From Actinobacteria bacterium UBA5975 (GTDB lineage: Bacteria; Actinomycetota; Actinomycetes; Nanopelagicales; Nanopelagicaceae), in contig DJBN01000020.1 in assembly GCA_002430075.1 (NCBI GenBank), positions 2,007 to 7,486 of the forward strand: DNA of 5,480 nucleotides, in the 5' to 3' direction. Within the stretch, counting starts at the first letter, position 1. Every line of letters begins with the position of its first letter. The notes beneath the pieces are model-generated. The model searched no databases. It worked only from the letters and a program-made list of their open reading frames with translations, and was not told the DNA's origin. A program made the position numbers and the translations under genes. Below, piece after piece: positions 1 through 5,387 of this stretch.

Positions 1-782
1 ACCCTTTAACAATCTCTGGGAAACTCTTCACAGTGCGATGGTCCGGGCCAGATGCGCTCATCGCAGTGGGTTTACCTGGGGGTACAGTCAAATATCGATA
101 CGGGCAGATTCAGATACGGCTAGCCAAAGGTGCCATGGAGGTAACAAACTCTTTAAGTATTCACGATGAGTATTTGTGGGGGATTGCTGAAATGTCATCG
201 GCTTGGCCATCTGCAGTGCTCGAGGCGCAGGCGATTGCTTCACGCTCCTATGCGCTAGCAAAGATCAAAGTTTTGAGAACTTCGTGCGATTGCCATGTTT
301 ACTCACATATTAGCGATCAGAATTTTGTCGGTTTCTCAAAAGAAAGTGAACGCAAAGTGGGCCATCTCTGGAAGGCGGCCGTGACTCGAACAAATATCGA
401 CTCTTCAACCAGTCTGGCCATACTCTCAAATGGAAAACCTATTCAAGCTTTCTACTTTTCTTCTTCAGGAGGTGCGACTCAGACAACTAAAGATGCATGG
501 GGGCAGGCAACGTCCTACACGCAATCTGTAGCAGATCCTGCAGGGTTAGATCCCAAACTCAATCCAAGATTTGCTCAATGGAGCGCAACCACGACCCAAG
601 CTCTTGCGGCAGCTGCATTTCTTCTTCCAGATATTCTTTCCCTCGAAATTATCTCGAGAAATAGCGCTGGAGCTGTCACTTATATAAAGGGAACCTCAAG
701 TAATGGCTCAACAAAGTTATTGCGCGGAGATACTTTCAGAAGTCGAGTAAAAATTCCATCGCCATATTTCAGTCTTGCGTAA
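1..782 (+). CDS. SpoIID/LytB-domain protein, 5' end outside window
   Basis: The reading frame is open from the window edge (first full codon at 3), so the GTG at 33 is probably internal and the N-terminus, including any signal peptide, is not visible. Counting from that GTG, residues 48-76 read LWGIAEMSSAWPSAVLEAQA followed by ASRSYAL, the signature of the SpoIID/LytB domain. E53 aligns with the glutamate that is catalytic in the SpoIID lytic transglycosylase. A CDCHVY stretch (85-90) matches the Cys/His-bearing segment of the family, and SSSGGATQTTKDAWG (143-157) matches its second conserved block. In sporulating Firmicutes SpoIID cleaves denuded peptidoglycan; actinobacterial homologues lie in non-sporulating species and their role is poorly known, so glycan-strand cleavage outside the membrane is inferred. 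It converges on dapD with 15 nt between stop codons. Domain identity is secure; substrate and partner are not. Confidence 0.9.
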   Translation, partial: PLTISGKLFTVRWSGPDALIAVGLPGGTVKYRYGQIQIRLAKGAMEVTNSLSIHDEYLWGIAEMSSAWPSAVLEAQAIASRSYALAKIKVLRTSCDCHVYSHISDQNFVGFSKESERKVGHLWKAAVTRTNIDSSTSLAILSNGKPIQAFYFSSSGGATQTTKDAWGQATSYTQSVADPAGLDPKLNPRFAQWSATTTQALAAAAFLLPDILSLEIISRNSAGAVTYIKGTSSNGSTKLLRGDTFRSRVKIPSPYFSLA

Positions 783-797
783 GGGCTAGATTTTCTA

Positions 798-1715
798 TTA
801 GTTGGCGTGAAGAACTGAGTTAAGCCCACCCCATGTGCCAGTACGCATAACTGCCTCCAGGCCTCCGGTTAATGAGTTTCGGCGGAAGAGCAGATTCTTC
901 GCCCCAGAAAGAGTTCCCGCCTTAACAATTTCACCATCAGGCAACTTAATCTTTGCAGCCGCAGTGATGTAAGTACCAGCTTCAATAACGCAATTATCTC
1001 CTAGTGAAATCCCAAGTCCTGAATTTGCGCCCAGTAGACATTTCTCACCAACTGAAATAACTTCTTTGCCACCACCGCTTAAAGTGCCCATGATTGAAGC
1101 GCCACCGCCAACGTCAGTTCCATCGCCTACAACCACTCCAGCGGATATACGACCCTCGACCATAGAGGTTCCAAGAGTTCCGGCGTTAAAATTAATGAAT
1201 CCTTCATGCATAACCGTTGTTCCTGGCGCAAGATGAGCTCCTAGTCGAACTCGGTCTGCATCTGCAATTCGTACTCCTGAAGGGATTACATAATCGAGCA
1301 TCCGTGGGAATTTATCTACACCAAAAACGGTAACGTGCCCAAATTTAGCTTTCAGAGAGGCGCGAGTTCTTTCGAAGTCATCGACTGCACATGGACCTGC
1401 AGAGGTCCACACAACATTAGCGAGCAGTCCAAAGATTCCATCGAGTGCAAGACCATGTGGTTTAACGAGCCTGTGCGAAAGCAAATGTAAGCGTAGGTAA
1501 GCATCTTTAGCATCCAGTGGCGCCTTGGTTAAATCGATCTCGAGAGAAATAAGCACTCGGCTAACGTTGCGAGTTTCATCGTGGCCAGCCATTGCTACTA
1601 AAGCTGAATCCGGTTGACCAACAATTGCGCCAAGAGATGGATTGGGAAACCAGACGTCGAGAACGGTTGATTCAGAGATAGTTGCGATTCCATGGCCATG
1701 AGCTAAAGAAGACAT
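798..1715 (-). CDS. dapD: 2,3,4,5-tetrahydropyridine-2,6-dicarboxylate N-succinyltransferase (DapD)
   Basis: DapD transfers succinyl from succinyl-CoA to the amino group of tetrahydrodipicolinate in the cytoplasm, the committed step of the succinylase route to meso-diaminopimelate and lysine. The 305-aa product is of the actinobacterial type (M. tuberculosis DapD is 317 aa). Residues 1-140 form the alpha/beta N-terminal part. From about 147 the sequence becomes left-handed beta-helix hexapeptide repeats, with hallmark stretches TTVMHEGFINFNAGTLGTSM (166-185), VEGRISAGVVVGDGTDVGGG (186-205) and LLGANSGLGISLGD (227-240). E187 corresponds to the catalytic Glu199 of the mycobacterial enzyme and D154/E171 to its threefold-axis metal ligands, by a constant offset of 12. 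The C-terminus NLLFRRNS...LHAN is also family-typical. The ATG at 1715 is chosen because a -10 box lies 6 nt upstream and the N-terminus fits the family length. dapE, often nearby in relatives, is not in this window. Confidence 0.97.
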   Translation of the reverse strand: MSSLAHGHGIATISESTVLDVWFPNPSLGAIVGQPDSALVAMAGHDETRNVSRVLISLEIDLTKAPLDAKDAYLRLHLLSHRLVKPHGLALDGIFGLLANVVWTSAGPCAVDDFERTRASLKAKFGHVTVFGVDKFPRMLDYVIPSGVRIADADRVRLGAHLAPGTTVMHEGFINFNAGTLGTSMVEGRISAGVVVGDGTDVGGGASIMGTLSGGGKEVISVGEKCLLGANSGLGISLGDNCVIEAGTYITAAAKIKLPDGEIVKAGTLSGAKNLLFRRNSLTGGLEAVMRTGTWGGLNSVLHAN

Positions 1716-1721
1716 GCGCTA

Positions 1722-1727
1722 AGCCTA
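1722..1727 (-). promoter_or_regulatory. -10 element of dapD, leaderless type
   Basis: On the minus strand the hexamer TAGGCT (TANNNT) ends 6 nt before the dapD ATG (spacer TAGCGC). Transcription normally starts 6-7 nt after a -10, so the mRNA would begin at or next to the ATG; leaderless mRNAs are common in Actinobacteria. No convincing -35 is seen, and no good Shine-Dalgarno sits at proper distance (AGGGG is about 14 nt away). The -35 region would lie in the first codons of the divergent LOG gene. Confidence 0.6.
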
Positions 1728-1732
1728 ACCCC

Positions 1733-1738
1733 TATTCT
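1733..1738 (+). promoter_or_regulatory. -10 element of the LOG gene, leaderless type
   Basis: TATTCT fits TANNNT and ends 7 nt before the ATG at 1746 (spacer GTTCCCC), placing the predicted transcription start at the start codon. A weak -35 candidate, AAGACA at 1709-1714, lies 18 nt upstream and overlaps the dapD start codon. No Shine-Dalgarno is present between the -10 and the ATG. It lies only 5 bp from the divergent dapD -10. Confidence 0.6.
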
Positions 1739-1745
1739 GTTCCCC

Positions 1746-2282
1746 ATGCGTATTGCAGTCTTTTGTTCATCATCGCCGGCTATCGATAGTAAATTTATAG
1801 ATCTCGCCTTTAATTTAGGCGCAGGCATTGCTGAGAGCGGAGCAGAGCTAGTATCTGGCGGAGGTCACATTTCCGCTATGGGTGCGATTTCCCGTGGAGC
1901 ACGTAGCAAGAGCGGTCGGACTATCGGCATCATCCCTCAGAAGTTAGTCGACATTGAATTTGCAGATCATGAAAGTGATGAACTCATTGTCGTCGATTCG
2001 ATGCGAACTCGAAAAGCAAAGATTGAAGAGCTTTCCGACGCATTTATTACCTTGCCTGGAGGACTCGGAACTTTAGAAGAACTCTTTGAAATCTGGGTTG
2101 GGCGGTATCTAGAGTTCCATGCAAAGCCTGTAATTATCTTGGACCCATTTGGCGTTTATCAGCCGCTTCACGCCCTCATTGAACATTTAGAGAATGAAAA
2201 ATTTGTTAAACCTGGCATGCGCGAACTACTCCATTGGACAACGACCGTAGAAGAAGCGGTAGCGGTTGCATATGGCAAATAA
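1746..2282 (+). CDS. LOG family protein (TIGR00730), cytokinin-riboside 5'-monophosphate phosphoribohydrolase type
   Basis: LOG enzymes hydrolyse N6-modified AMP (and often AMP itself) to free base plus ribose 5-phosphate, using a Rossmann-like dimeric fold in the cytoplasm. The 178-aa product has the usual length. The N-terminal strand RIAVFCSSS (2-10) opens the fold, a glycine-rich loop GGGHISAMGA (38-47) follows, and the diagnostic nucleotide/catalytic signature PGGLGTLEE is at 104-112. The preceding MRTRK (86-90) supplies the conserved Arg/Lys of the MxxRK motif. The GGGHxSAMG form of the loop matches mycobacterial Rv1205, the Log protein reported to make cytokinins, so orthology to that clade is likely. 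The start at 1746 fits both the first beta strand and the leaderless promoter. The gene is divergent from dapD and overlaps the next gene by 11 nt, suggesting a two-gene operon. Whether the natural substrate is a cytokinin nucleotide or plain AMP cannot be told from sequence. Confidence 0.92.
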   Translation: MRIAVFCSSSPAIDSKFIDLAFNLGAGIAESGAELVSGGGHISAMGAISRGARSKSGRTIGIIPQKLVDIEFADHESDELIVVDSMRTRKAKIEELSDAFITLPGGLGTLEELFEIWVGRYLEFHAKPVIILDPFGVYQPLHALIEHLENEKFVKPGMRELLHWTTTVEEAVAVAYGK

Positions 2283-2721
2283 TACGTTAGCGATAAGTAT
2301 TTCAATTCAAGCCAGTAAAGAGAGAGTGTGGTTACGAATAGCTGACTGGAAGTCGCAAGGCGATTGGATGTTGCAAACTAAAGTATGGGTTACTTCAGAT
2401 AAAGAAGAGGGAATTGGTACATCAATGGCTGCATTCACCGGCCCATTTCATAAGTACTATCCACATTTTAAATCACTTGGCTTACTGGATCTGATGATTG
2501 TAACGTCCTGGAATCCACCAAATAGGTGCGATGTCGAACATGTTGGAAAGGTCCTCAAAGGCACCGGCACCTTCGAACTCATTGAAGAAAGCACCGATCG
2601 CACCCGCTTTGACTGGTCAGAAACTATTGCCGCCCCCCGAGCCATCTTCCTGCTCATCGCTCCATTTCTTTACGCGGGCGTCAGAATCTCTCTCGCACGG
2701 TTTGCACGAACTTTCACTTAA
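2272..2721 (+). CDS. SRPBCC (START/polyketide cyclase-like) family protein
   Basis: This 149-aa protein looks like a single SRPBCC helix-grip domain, the fold that encloses a hydrophobic ligand cavity. The features seen are an opening strand LAISISIQASKERVWLRIAD (6-25) typical of the first strand plus the VW helix, a DWKSQGDWM turn (25-33), a beta-rich centre with GIGTSMAAF (47-55), VTSWNPPNRCDVEHVG (77-92) and GTGTFELIEESTDRTRFDWS (97-116), and a long C-terminal helix (about 121-147). The C-terminal helix is rather hydrophobic (AIFLLIAPFLYAGV, 124-137), as is usual for this helix, so I do not call it a membrane anchor. I chose the ATG at 2272 over the in-frame TTG at 2266. It overlaps the LOG stop by 11 nt and has no strong Shine-Dalgarno, so translation is probably coupled. 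Ligand and function are unknown; members range from cyclases to lipid carriers. Confidence 0.8.
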   Translation: MANNTLAISISIQASKERVWLRIADWKSQGDWMLQTKVWVTSDKEEGIGTSMAAFTGPFHKYYPHFKSLGLLDLMIVTSWNPPNRCDVEHVGKVLKGTGTFELIEESTDRTRFDWSETIAAPRAIFLLIAPFLYAGVRISLARFARTFT

Positions 2722-2726
2722 GTACG

Positions 2727-2752
2727 CAATTCCTTAGAATCTTTAAGAATTG
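2727..2752. repeat. Imperfect inverted repeat between SRPBCC and HTH genes
   Basis: CAATT (2727-2731) plus CTTA (2733-2736) can pair with TAAG (2744-2747) plus AATTG (2748-2752), giving nine pairs with one bulged C and a 7-nt loop. It starts 5 nt after the SRPBCC stop. It is AT-rich and lacks a U-tract, so it would be a poor intrinsic terminator. Its loop and right arm fall where the -35 region of the next promoter would be, so an operator is an alternative reading. Confidence 0.4.
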
Positions 2753-2758
2753 AGCGAG

Positions 2759-2764
2759 TAACCT
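2759..2764 (+). promoter_or_regulatory. Candidate -10 of the small HTH gene, leaderless type
   Basis: TAACCT (TANNNT) ends 8 nt before the ATG at 2773, so a transcript starting 7-9 nt downstream would carry little or no 5' UTR. No Shine-Dalgarno is visible before the ATG and no consensus -35 is seen. Confidence 0.45.
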
Positions 2765-2772
2765 GTACACCT

Positions 2773-2964
2773 ATGAGCAATCCACAAACCTTGGCGGAGT
2801 TGCTCGCTTCATTGCCTGAAGAAGAGCGAATAATTTTGAGTCTTCATTATCTGCGTTCACAATCAAGTAGTGAGATTGCAACCCTTCTCTGCGTCCCAGA
2901 ACGCTCCGTTATCGTTGTGATTGAGTCAGGCAAGGCGCGTTTGAAGGCCGTTTTAGGGCTGTAA
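2773..2964 (+). CDS. Small orphan sigma-70 region 4-like HTH protein
   Basis: The 63-aa product is almost entirely one sigma-70 region 4 type domain. SLPEEERIILSLHYLRSQ (13-30) matches the first helices of ECF sigma factors (LP..R.vl.L.yl), and SSSEIATLLCVPERSVIVVI (31-50) followed by ESGKARLKAV (51-60) matches the helix-turn-helix (S..EIA..LgvpegTV..r...ar..L). Region 2, needed for -10 recognition and core binding in a real sigma factor, is missing, and upstream sequence offers no room for it. The protein is therefore not a sigma factor by itself; it may bind DNA as a dimer or contact core RNA polymerase. The recognition helix is unusual, with the hydrophobic run SVIVVIES where ECF factors have TVKSRLHR. 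The start is set by the ATG just after a -10-like box. It stands between the LOG-SRPBCC pair and DUF3117. Partner and target are unknown. Confidence 0.75.
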   Translation: MSNPQTLAELLASLPEEERIILSLHYLRSQSSSEIATLLCVPERSVIVVIESGKARLKAVLGL

Positions 2965-2970
2965 GCAGCC
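2957..2970 (+). other. Small hairpin over the stop codon of the HTH gene
   Basis: GGCTG (2957-2961) pairs perfectly with CAGCC (2966-2970) around a TAAG tetraloop that contains the TAA stop. It is short, and no U-tract follows, so its role in termination or in RNA stability is uncertain. Confidence 0.3.
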
Positions 2971-3075
2971 TCATCTGCCGATTTCACCCTCGGCTCATTC
3001 TGCGAGATACTTATACCTGCAGCATTTTTCGTACAGCGTCCCTGACCAAATTATTATCAATAAGGAGTCCACACC
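2965..3075 (+). promoter_or_regulatory. Leader region of DUF3117 with hairpin and possible promoter
   Basis: About 110 nt contain no ATG on the plus strand and no plausible gene. A second hairpin, GCCGA (2977-2981) with TCGGC (2990-2994) and an 8-nt loop, could be a weak terminator for the upstream gene or a leader structure; no U-tract follows. A -10-like TATACC at 3012-3017 is the best promoter candidate I see, but it lacks the final T and has no clear -35. A second hit, TATTAT at 3052-3057, would start transcription inside the Shine-Dalgarno and is less likely. If transcription starts near 3024, the 5' UTR is about 50 nt. No known riboswitch was recognised. Confidence 0.35.
3062..3067 (+). 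promoter_or_regulatory. Strong Shine-Dalgarno of the DUF3117 gene
   Basis: AAGGAG, preceded by T, is complementary to the 3' end of 16S rRNA and sits 8 nt before the ATG at 3076. It is the only textbook ribosome binding site in the window and fixes the start of the DUF3117 gene. Confidence 0.85.
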
Positions 3076-3255
3076 ATGGCAGCAATGAAACCACGTACAG
3101 GTGATGGACCGATGGAAGTTACAAAGGAAGCCCGCTCTCTTGTCATGCGTATCCCACTTGAAGGCGGTGGACGCCTTGTTGTTGAGCTCAATCCTCAGGA
3201 AGCCAATAACCTCAGCGCTGCCCTCGGGGCCGCTGTTGCTCTAATCAAAAAGTAG
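3076..3255 (+). CDS. DUF3117 family microprotein (Rv1211-like)
   Basis: The 59-aa product begins MAAMKPRTGDGPMEVTKEAR (1-20) and continues SLVMRIPLEGGGRLVVELNP (21-40), which is the nearly invariant core of DUF3117. Family members in Actinobacteria are usually about 55-75 aa, so this is full length. The remaining residues (QEANNLSAALGAAVALIKK) form a predicted C-terminal helix, which is the variable part of the family. The shape, a conserved basic N-terminus, two short strands around a GGG turn and a helix, suggests a small soluble protein; there is no signal peptide, no membrane segment and no metal motif. The function of the family is unknown. A perfect Shine-Dalgarno suggests high translation. 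The UAG stop is followed 15 nt later, in the same frame, by the probable start of pepA, so the two genes are almost certainly co-transcribed and perhaps translationally coupled. Confidence 0.93.
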   Translation: MAAMKPRTGDGPMEVTKEARSLVMRIPLEGGGRLVVELNPQEANNLSAALGAAVALIKK

Positions 3256-3270
3256 AGCGGATTAAAAAAA

Positions 3271-4752
3271 ATTCTTCGGACCGTCGCACCTAGCCTTGAC
3301 TCATTAGCCACGGCGGATATTCTCGCTTTAGGCTTTACTAAAAATGGCGATGAATCTTTTAAATTTACTGGTAACTCTAGATTGCTCAGATCTATTGAAA
3401 AATTCTTCGACATTGATCTTAAAGATGAACTTGCCTTTTTTCAGCCAACCGCAAAAGCTGGCGAGCTATTTGAAATCCCCGTTCTCAACAGCGATGCAAC
3501 CGTAGATCGCCTCTATCTCATCGGTTTAGGAGATCACTCACTTTCAGCGCTACGAACTGCAGGCGCCGCGCTGGGCAGAAAAGTTCGGGGCAAGGCTGTA
3601 GAGCTGATATCACTCTGCGCAGAATCAAAGAGTGAAATTCGTGCGCACGGAGTCTCTATTTTACTCGGCACTTACTCTTGGAGCCTTAAAACTGGAAAGA
3701 CGGCGGAGATTGCAACAATTGCTATTGCTACAAAAGATTCAGGGGCTGTTGCAGAAGCTGCAATCCTTGCCCGCGCCCTCTATACAGCTCGAGATTTGAT
3801 TCACACGCCTTCAAATATCAAAACCCCACTTTGGATTGCCCAGGAAGCCAAGAAGATTGCCGACGAAAAAGGTTTGGCGATCTCTGTCTTGGCGGGTAAG
3901 GATTTGGCGAAATTTGGGGGTCTGCGTGCAGTTGGCAACTCGTCACCAAACCCAGGCCCACGTTTTATTGAAATGACCTATATTCCAAGGGGGAAGGCGC
4001 GTTCTGCGGCAGCGCTGCCACATGTTGTCATCGTTGGTAAAGGAATTACATTCGATACCGGTGGAGTCTCTCTCAAGCGGCCATACGAATTTATGACTGC
4101 CATGAAGAGCGATATGGCAGGAGCTGCGGCTGCGCTTGCAACAATTAGCGCACTTCCAGATTTGCAACCTCAAATAAAGGTGACCGTACTTTTGATGTGC
4201 GCCGAGAACGCCTTATCCGGAACATCACAGCGACCATCCGATGTCATTACTCAGTATGGCGGAACTACCGTTGAAATTATCAATACTGATGCAGAGGGCA
4301 GATTAGTTTTAGCTGATGGACTTGCCTATGCCGTTGAAAATCTCGACCCGGATTATCTCTTTGATATTGCAACCCTGACGGGTTCTGCAACCCTTGGATT
4401 AGGTCGTCAATATGCAGCCCTCTACACCCGAGATGATGCATTGGCTAAAGATTTAGTGGCCGTCGGTGAATCTTCAGGTGAGCGTGTCTGGCATATGCCA
4501 CTTATTGATGACTATACAGATTCACTTGAAAGTGATGTAGCAGATCTCAATCATGCAGCAGATAAGGGCGATTACTCTGCAGGCTCAATAACTGCAGCGC
4601 TCTATCTTGAACATTTCGTTGGTGATACTCGCTGGATCCACCTTGATATTGCAGGTACAGGACGTAGCGAGACCGATTCTGGAGAAAACGTCAAAGGTGG
4701 CACAGGTTTCGGCGTGCGATTCTTCATCGATTGGATATTGTCAGTCTCGTGA
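3271..4752 (+). CDS. pepA: Leucyl (cytosol) aminopeptidase, M17 family (PepA)
   Basis: M17 enzymes are hexameric two-metal aminopeptidases that remove N-terminal residues from peptides in the cytoplasm. Numbering from 3271 (493 aa, close to the usual 490-510), the N-terminal macro-like domain opens with strand ADILALGF (15-22) and includes DRLYLIGLG (79-87). The catalytic domain carries VGKGITFDTGG (255-265), MKSDMAGAAA (278-287), the signature NTDAEGRL (338-345) and the conserved TLTGSATLGLG (368-378). Expected metal ligands K257, D262, D281, D340 and E342, and catalytic K269 and R344, are all present. The start is the problem. The open frame begins right after the DUF3117 UAG at 3253 and has no ATG, GTG or TTG until TTG 3382, which would remove the first strand of the N-terminal domain. 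AUU at 3271, behind a weak GGA and an A8 run, is the best fit but is inferred. The gene overlaps the methyltransferase by GTGA. Confidence 0.93.
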   Translation: MLRTVAPSLDSLATADILALGFTKNGDESFKFTGNSRLLRSIEKFFDIDLKDELAFFQPTAKAGELFEIPVLNSDATVDRLYLIGLGDHSLSALRTAGAALGRKVRGKAVELISLCAESKSEIRAHGVSILLGTYSWSLKTGKTAEIATIAIATKDSGAVAEAAILARALYTARDLIHTPSNIKTPLWIAQEAKKIADEKGLAISVLAGKDLAKFGGLRAVGNSSPNPGPRFIEMTYIPRGKARSAAALPHVVIVGKGITFDTGGVSLKRPYEFMTAMKSDMAGAAAALATISALPDLQPQIKVTVLLMCAENALSGTSQRPSDVITQYGGTTVEIINTDAEGRLVLADGLAYAVENLDPDYLFDIATLTGSATLGLGRQYAALYTRDDALAKDLVAVGESSGERVWHMPLIDDYTDSLESDVADLNHAADKGDYSAGSITAALYLEHFVGDTRWIHLDIAGTGRSETDSGENVKGGTGFGVRFFIDWILSVS

Positions 4753-5375
4753 ATATTGATCCGCATACTTACGCTGAGACTTTCATCGCAGAAGATGCGG
4801 TGAAGTCAGCAGCGCGTGCTCGGGGTCGTGAAATCGGTACTGTGGATGTAACACAGGGAACCGGTGTATATCTTCGACATCTGGCTTATCAACTAAGCGC
4901 TCAATCCGTTGTAGAAGTTGGAACTGGCGCCGGAGTTGGTTCACTCTGGTTACTCGAAGGAATGATTTCCAGCGGTACCTTGACTTCGATTGATGACGAG
5001 ATGGAACATACATCGATTGCCAAACTTGCTTTGCAGGATGCTGAGATCGAGCAGGCGCGCTACCGATTGATTACAAATTCAGTTATGGATGTCATGACTA
5101 AGTTAACGGATCGTGCATACGATCTAGTAGTTTTTAGACATAATCCAGAAGATTTAAGTTTTGCAATTTCTGAAGCTCATAGAATTCTCCGAAGTGGGGG
5201 AGTATTTGTTATTGATAATTTCTTTGGCGGTTCCAAGGTTTCTGACCCAGCTCAAAGAGATCCAAAGACAATTGCGCTGCGCGAAGCTGGGAAATCCATT
5301 AAAGCAGATAGTGAATCGTGGGTGAGTTCACTAATTCCCACGGGTGATGGCTTACTGCTTGCAACTAAGTTGTAG
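4749..5375 (+). CDS. Class-I SAM-dependent O-methyltransferase (family 3, Rv1220c-like)
   Basis: Counting from the GTG at 4749, the 208-aa product has the usual length of the CmcI/COMT-like O-methyltransferase family (PF01596-like). The SAM-binding motif I, VVEVGTGAGVGSLWLLEGM, is at 54-72, the ribose-binding acidic end of strand 2 is SIDDE (80-84), strand 4 is YDLVVF (124-129), and the C-terminal part has ILRSGGVFVIDNFFGG (146-161), DPAQRDPKTIALRE (166-179) and IPTGDGLLLATKL (196-208). The GTG overlaps the pepA stop as GTGA, the typical coupled arrangement, and is preferred to the upstream TTG at 4731. The family's usual metal-binding Asp after strand 4 (VDADK) is replaced by RHNPED, while D156-N157 is kept. 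The substrate is unknown; in mycobacteria the orthologue sits beside sigE, htrA and tatB. Confidence 0.88.
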   Translation: MNIDPHTYAETFIAEDAVKSAARARGREIGTVDVTQGTGVYLRHLAYQLSAQSVVEVGTGAGVGSLWLLEGMISSGTLTSIDDEMEHTSIAKLALQDAEIEQARYRLITNSVMDVMTKLTDRAYDLVVFRHNPEDLSFAISEAHRILRSGGVFVIDNFFGGSKVSDPAQRDPKTIALREAGKSIKADSESWVSSLIPTGDGLLLATKL

Positions 5376-5386
5376 CAGAATATATT
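5359..5386 (+). promoter_or_regulatory. Weak candidate promoter before the last ORF
   Basis: TTGCAA (5359-5364) and TATATT (5381-5386) lie 16 nt apart, a fair sigma-70-type pair. The -10 is only 1 nt before the ATG at 5388, so a transcript from it would start near 5393, inside that codon run. Either the box is not used, or the true start of the next gene lies further on. Confidence 0.25.
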
Positions 5387-5387
5387 T

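Noticed and set aside
1857..1886. Apparent variant glycine loop GGGHISAMG in the LOG protein instead of GGGxxGLMG
   Set aside because: The same HxSAMG form occurs in the mycobacterial Rv1205 clade as I recall it, so it is a subfamily trait rather than an anomaly.
2266..2271. TTG at 2266 as start of the SRPBCC gene
   Set aside because: The ATG two codons later is the better initiator and nothing conserved is gained by the two additional residues.
2457..2657. Open frame on the minus strand inside the SRPBCC gene
   Set aside because: Shadow of the real gene; no family resemblance, no promoter or ribosome binding site, and the plus-strand protein has clear domain character.
2531..2737. Second plus-strand open frame overlapping the SRPBCC gene
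   Set aside because: Out-of-frame shadow with a biased Pro/Ser composition and no recognisable motif.
3264..3271. A8 run as a programmed or error frameshift that would explain the missing pepA start
   Set aside because: Neither alternative frame upstream of the run offers an ATG, GTG or TTG: one meets a stop at 3263 and the other has no start back through the DUF3117 3' end, so a shift would not rescue a canonical start.
3195..3413. Minus-strand open frame across the DUF3117/pepA junction
   Set aside because: It is antisense to conserved coding sequence of both genes and has no own initiation signal or family match.
3943..4173. Cys- and Trp-rich minus-strand open frame inside pepA
   Set aside because: Antisense to the most conserved metal-binding block of PepA; composition is that of a reverse-strand shadow.
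4783..5013. Minus-strand open frame inside the methyltransferase
   Set aside because: Arg/His-rich shadow antisense to SAM motif I; no support for a gene.
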